Shown in pieces: positions 58,967-64,000 of a DNA stretch of 64,000 bases. The stretch is from the NCBI GenBank assembly GCA_008973525.1, contig WACJ01000422.1, forward strand, positions 123,894 to 187,893, in the 5' to 3' direction. The notes below the pieces were generated by a model. It was not told where the DNA came from. It searched no databases and saw only the letters and a list, made by a program, of their open reading frames with translations. Position 1 is the stretch's first letter; each line of letters opens with the position of its first letter. This DNA comes from Stenopsyche tienmushanensis. Its lineage: Eukaryota > Arthropoda > Insecta > Trichoptera > Stenopsychidae. The position numbers were made by a program, and so were the translations under genes.

Positions 58967-60066
58967 CAGTAGAACCTCGATTATCCAAATTATTCAAAAT
59001 AAAATTCTAAAAATATATAATTTGCATGTGGAGAATTGAGTCCACTTTTAAACATGATATCAGGGAACTTGAAATTCATGGGGAAAAGATTTCTGCTGAC
59101 ATACCCTTCAGCAAACGCATTCATTGACACATTGAAGTCATTTATTGAGAAGGAAGGGTTCGACGAAGAGTTTAAATACAATGGTGATGAGACCGGCTTA
59201 AATTAGAAAAAAAATACCCAAAAAATCTTTAGCATCAAGATGTGAAAATACTTCATCTGGGTACAAAGTTAGTAAAGAAAGTGTCTCTATAATGGTGCGT
59301 GCAAATGCAGCAGGTAGATATAGATAGCCATTGCTTGTCATTGAAAAATCAAAGAGCTCCAGATGCTATAAATATGACAAGTCTACCAGTTGAATATGAT
59401 TATCAGAAAAAAACCTGGATGAATGGGGAAGTTTTCAAACGATGGTATGAAAAAAAGTTCATACCAGAAGTGAAAAAATATCGAAACTTCATAGATAAAA
59501 GAGTATTAACATTATAATTGCTAGAAAATACATCCACCCCATTCCACCCATTTATAGATGAAACTCTTATAATGTGTCAACTTTTTAATATTTTTTAAAA
59601 AGGCCTTAATAAGTTCCAGTAACGCAAAAGAGTCTGATACGGGAGATTTTGCGAAAATAATAACACAAATTTCAATACGTATCTAAATACGATGAAGAAG
59701 ATGTACTTAGTGGTTAAACTGAGATGCAAACGATCCTGGATTTCAAATTTTGAATTATGAGGAAATAATTAAAGAAATATTTGCTTCAGAAGAACAAGGA
59801 TGAGAATGCAAATGTCACCATGAAATGGCTTGAAAGCCAAGAAGAGTCTAATTCAGAACAACTTATACGTCTTAAGAGTATTCGCGATTTGGCTGCTTCT
59901 AAAATAATAGCCAAAATCAATTAATGATTTTTTTAATAATATTTTTTAATTACATGTGTATGTAAATCTAGAAAAATAAAAATCATTCATAGTTTTTTTT
60001 CGGTTATCCAGATTTTTCATTATCCGGTCTACATTCATCCCCAATTAGTCCGGATAATCGATCTTT
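58967..60066 (+). mobile_element. pogo/Tigger element, internally deleted
   Basis: The left terminus CAGTAGAACCTCGATTATCC is preceded by TA (58965). The right side carries GGTTATCC, ATTATCCGG and finally CCGGATAATCGATC (about 60050-60063), the eroded inverted counterpart. The interior is a broken pogo-type DDE transposase lacking its N-terminal CENP-B/HTH DNA-binding part. Another partial left-type end, CACCTCGATTAGTCCGG, follows at 60117. At about 1.1 kb it is half the usual length. Confidence 0.88.
59020..59925 (+). pseudogene. pogo-type (DDE_1, CENP-B-like) transposase pseudogene
   Basis: In order: FKHDIRELEIHGEKISADIP, then after a frameshift SANAFIDTLKSFIEKEGFDE and YNGDETGLN (first catalytic Asp region; pogo NADETGLxW). 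These are followed by a stop, MVRANAAG with PLLVIEKSKS, then NMTSLPVEYDYQKKTWMNGE with VFKRWYEKKFIPEVKK. The LLLDNAPSH block with the second Asp is largely destroyed. The C-terminal signature MKWLESQEESNSEQLIRLKS followed by IRDLAASK (~59818-59900) matches pogo C-termini. At least three frameshifts are present. The N-terminal DNA-binding domain is missing. Confidence 0.9.
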
Positions 60067-60133
60067 TTTTAAAACGTTGAAACAATTTATATAATATAAA
60101 TATATTTGTTTCCACAACACCTCGATTAGTCCG

Positions 60134-61687
60134 GTTAATTGATGACAATAGTTTTTAAGAGTTCCTCAGTAGATAATTTGTTTCAGAACATTTCAACTAA
60201 TTTTCTTCACAAACTTTATACGTTCATCTACTCGTATATTAACAATTAACTTCAAAGTCGAAACCAGAACTTGAAAGAATTTGCTATATAATATTAATCG
60301 ACCTTTTTACATTTAAGACATTATAAATTTACTTTTAAATTCTTTTCAGGTTATTTCTAGATTAAATTCATGGAAAACACTCATAAATTGCAGTCAAAAT
60401 TCTTGTCTTCATGAAAGCTATTCATCCCTTGTATGAAACGAAAAGGATGACGATTGAATACCCTTAGTCGATTTTTATATATGAAAACTATTATAAAAAG
60501 GGCAATTTGTTATTTCAATGATGCTATCTAGAAAGTAGTAAATGATTTCCGCATCAAATCGGTTTTTTAATGTACTCGTGCAATTTTTCTTAAGTGCCCA
60601 TAAAACAAAATTTGTCACTTTTATGAGCCATCTCTTCATTCCGTACACATATTGGTCCCTGTCCGTCACTATACGAGTCCCAGGAGGGACTTTACATTTA
60701 CACTTGTCACATTTTCATAATGAAAACGCATTTTTTATATACTCATAGCGAGCACAAAGGCGTGGAAGCATCCACATTTTAATTGTAATGAAAAATATAA
60801 CCATTCCGCGACATGAAAAAAATGTATGGAATGTCGACTGGGTGTATTTGGGGTAGTCGAGCTTCCATAGGATAAACGTGTTTGCATGTATTATTTATTA
60901 AATGTAAGAAATCGCTAACTCTTGATTTACGAGAAACGAAGCATAAAGATCAAATCCGACGATGGAAAGTCGAACTTTTGATAACCGAATTTTGCTCCGA
61001 TCCATCAAGCCATGGCGTAAAAATTGATTTAGCCAATGTGTCCAGGGGTGAGTGTCGGATTTTATGGATGGAACCCGATTGGAATGTTTGCCGTAAAATA
61101 TTTTTCGTGTTCGACACGAAAGTTGGGCGCGTAGGGGGCTGGGGGGCCAAGGAAGGGTGCACGCACAACACAAGAACTTCTGGAGTGCTTTTACCCCCAG
61201 GGCAACGTGGAAAATCCCGCGGAAAAACCCATCCCAACAGCTCCTTCAGCGGCAACGCCAGCGAGTTATGCATGCAACTTGATTCAATTATGTAAAACGT
61301 CTTCGAGTTGAAAATGCCTACTTCCATTCGACGCGCTAAATCAAAACGCAAATACGATATTTATTCTCAACAAGTTATTCCCGGATGTGCCCAAAAACAC
61401 TTATTTGAGGGTGGCAATGTTTAAGATATACGAAATCGACAATGTTTACACGCATTTAATGAAGAAGAAGCACAGCCATGCAAACCCTGTATTTAAGATG
61501 ATCTATGTTCGAAATTATGAGAATAATTCTAAGACTACTCAAAGATTTAGACTTAAATCCAGATTATGGAACAAGAAAACTTTGGGGGAATTGAAAGTAT
61601 TAATATTTCCGATCGATCGATTTCACCCAGATTTACCCTATTAATACTAATGTAATTAATAAGGCCATTAAGAGCCATCTATGAATG
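60134..61687. other. No recognised gene
   Basis: Overlapping frames on opposite strands at 60882-61351 (up to 137 codons) are mutual shadows without a domain. A G-rich tract (GGGGGCTGGGGGGCC, ~61134) is present. The 85-codon plus frame at 61387-61644 is unassigned. Confidence 0.45.
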
Positions 61688-61748
61688 ACTGGATTTGCAG
61701 TAATTTTTAAAATTTCGCAGTAATTTTTAAAATTTCTGCAAATCCAGT
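61688..61748. repeat. 61-bp hairpin with duplicated spacer
   Basis: ACTGGATTTGCAG and CTGCAAATCCAGT form a perfect 13-bp inverted repeat. The ~35-bp interior holds two copies of CAGTAATTTTTAAAATTT. It could be a minimal fold-back element or replication-slippage product. No match elsewhere in the window was noticed. Confidence 0.6.
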
Positions 61749-64000
61749 ATGTAAAATACCTATTCAAATAATCAGATATGGAAAGCAAATAGGAAACATT
61801 GCTTATGGAGTTTGTTTACGAACCTAATGATAGCAAGAGATAAATAATGATTTAATTCTGATTAAGGACGAAGATATGGAATGTAATAAAATGTATAACT
61901 TTAGCAAGTGTTTTGGATTTAAATACAGAGTCTGGGAAATATTTTTCGTGAAAGATTCCCTGGATCTGATAGAATAATTACTGAGACGATTGACAAAGTT
62001 ATGCAGGTCTATCAGTGGCTACTCTGCTAATAATAATTTAAAAATAACGAAAATTTGGCAACATTTTCATAGACTATCCGGTACATAATAAATCCTAATA
62101 CAATAATTTTATGTTTAAGGTAATGTAAAACATTATTTATCCCTTAAAATTTAAAATCTTTAAAAATTGTTTTTGAAATTGGTAGGAACTTTTGGTGGAA
62201 TAACTGGAATAATATCATGGTTTTATATTAAGAATCCAACATTCCCAAAGTCAATATTTTAAGCTGTTTCAAGTTGAAGTGTGCTTTTTAAAGTTGTATT
62301 GTACTTTTTAAGTGGAAGCTTTGTATGAATGCAGGGATTGCGGGGAAGAAGAATCGGCATAAAGTTTCAATTCCTCCATGAAAATTCTGACTCAATATCT
62401 CAACGCAGAAACTAAAAAGTGATTCGGCTTCCATTAGCGCAAAATAAACTCGCAATGACGGAAGTATACCAATAAAAAGCGAGAAGTGAACAAAAAATAG
62501 GTGGTTGGCAGAGTGGGCGAAGTTATATTGCACGTTGCTAATGGGATTCCGGTGGTGATATTGCAAAGTTTTCAGAAGAGATAGTGGAGAACTACGAGTG
62601 TAAGCCGGATTGAGAGCGATAAACGATCGTCTTGAAAGTTTGGCAGAAAAGTGAATTTATAAGCCGGGTGGAATTATCAAGCGTATCGGGAGGTGAGTTT
62701 GCTAAATCTGGAATAGCTTTTTCAGCTGGAATTGAAGTTGGATGCTCAATTCAGTAGCAGACCTCGAGCCGGTCTTCGTCTGCTGTTGGGCGCCAAAGTC
62801 GCTCCAAGTTTTGCCACCCATACTTTAAAAGGTTCCACCAGTTTCAATGACGTTGAACAAAGTTTGGATGCTTTGGAGATGCTGTCAACTGCATTGCTCT
62901 TCATTTCTGATACGCTCCACTTGTTTTCTGGATCCATTGTACTGTCTATGGGTGACTCTTTGCCCAACTCTTGCCTTTGAACGTTGCGAACTAGTAAATG
63001 TTCATATCTTATTCCTTTCTTTCATTCGTTCATTAAACAAAATATTTTATTTCATAAATTTTCAATATTTATTCAATTAGCGAAATCTCAGCAAGGACTA
63101 TTAATTTTCCAATAATTATAATATACCTATTTATTTCACAAGAACTAATTCACCACATCAACATCAAGGTCATTCATTTGTTTTTAAACGACTCAACCAA
63201 GACCGAAGTTTTATTCCGTGGTTTTCTAAGTTTTGTTCATGCGTTTACAAGTTTGTCGCAAACCACAATGCTTAAAGGTTTGAACTTAAGACAAGTTGTT
63301 GGTCCCTCAGGTACAATTTTATGGCATTAGTCCAGCATCATTCATAGTTTATACAAAATTGTATTAAAAATACAAACATTTGATGTTTTATGATGAATGC
63401 TTAATATCTTTAAACCAAGACGTAAAAATCATCAAATCAAAATTTATCAACTTTTTATTTATTTCATCAATTCAGCATGTATTCGATCACTCCATATGTG
63501 TAGATTGGATCCCTCCGAGGAGATCATTTTTAAGGATGGGGAGATTTGTTATGTGATACTCCCACAAATAATATTATAGTTAGAGGGAGAGGCCACAATG
63601 TTTCTATGTCCAAACGGTCCAAATTTAGGACCGCTGACACATCGAAATAGCGCCTCGCGATCGAACGCTATGCTTGGACATGTTCATATAATATGGTATC
63701 CATGAATGTATCGTTTGATGACGACAAAAAACCCACGTTATCACTCGACCACGGCTCTTAATCAATTCTGTTTCCTTGAAGACGTTAGTACCCCTCCCAC
63801 CCATCATGCATGACTTTTTTTTTATCTTTCAAGAAGAAGTACTGAAATTTCTACTTTTTAATAACATATTATGGATATAGTTATAATGGAATGGCGTTAG
63901 TTACACTTAATCAAGTAAATCTATAGTCTAGGATTTGATACAACACAGGAACTAATCCAATATACGAACGTTGGCGATAAACATAGTCAGCATTTTATTT
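61749..64000. other. No recognised gene
   Basis: The segment 62730-62980 has open frames on both strands (82 codons plus, 73 codons minus) and is GC-richer than its flanks. The minus frame (MDPENKWSVSEMKSNAVDSI, then SKASKLC) looks helical but matches nothing I recognise. The rest is AT-rich without features. Confidence 0.4.

Noticed and set aside
60882..61351. Open frames of 137 and 133 codons on opposite strands
   Set aside because: They overlap almost completely and show no domain; at most one could be real and neither has support.
62732..62980. Overlapping frames as a conserved host exon
   Set aside because: Both strands are open over the same stretch and neither translation matches a family I know; kept only as an unassigned patch.
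1..64000. CRISPR arrays, bacterial operons or prophage
   Set aside because: No regularly spaced direct repeats, ribosome-binding sites or bacterial gene order; the element content is animal, insect-like.

Overview
The window looks like AT-rich intergenic or intronic DNA of an arthropod, most likely an insect. It carries DD34D mariner, Helitron, pogo/Tigger, hAT, piggyBac-like and non-LTR elements. Every recognisable protein homology is to a transposable element, and every one is broken by stops, frameshifts or deletions. No intact host gene, operon, CRISPR array, rRNA or canonical tRNA was seen. Almost all open frames are short and typical of chance frames in AT-rich DNA.

Layout: 0-10 kb holds decayed mariner pieces (2.37-2.70 and 8.86-9.24 kb), a possible tRNA-derived SINE head (4.39 kb), a lone mariner end fused to a (GATGAT)-tailed retroposon (5.06-5.74 kb) and mariner copy A (6.00-6.86 kb). 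11-12 kb holds two inverted ~180-bp MITE-like units around a hAT terminus. 16.4-17.0 kb carries Tigger-type termini. 20.0-22.6 kb holds a GC-rich block ending in a consensus splice donor, retroposon copy 2 and mariner copy B. 28.1-30.1 kb is a decayed Helitron helicase. 31.4-32.5 kb is a nearly complete second-family mariner (E). A hAT dimerisation-domain fragment (34.6 kb) and another mariner C-terminus (35.1-35.5 kb) follow. 37-38.2 kb has retroposon copy 3 and piggyBac-like palindromes. 40.05-40.4 kb is a second hAT-like fragment. 43.4-44.7 kb is a non-LTR reverse transcriptase relic. 45.9-46.7 kb is mariner copy C plus a Tigger-type end. 50.5 kb is a fold-back MITE, 52.0-52.6 kb is mariner copy D, 54.0-54.1 kb is a second piggyBac-like end, and 59-60 kb is a pogo relic.

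Nothing here works as a pathway. The most informative structure is evolutionary. Four mariner copies share one 5' junction, where the terminal inverted repeat runs directly into mid-transposase codons. Two of them also share a left deletion breakpoint and a nonsense codon, so a defective lineage seems to have been mobilised in trans. Host-related candidates are weak: a signal-peptide-like frame at 46.69-47.07 kb (minus strand), a possible first exon ending near 20.27 kb, and a few clusters of regulatory-type motifs. I found no convincing previously undescribed system.
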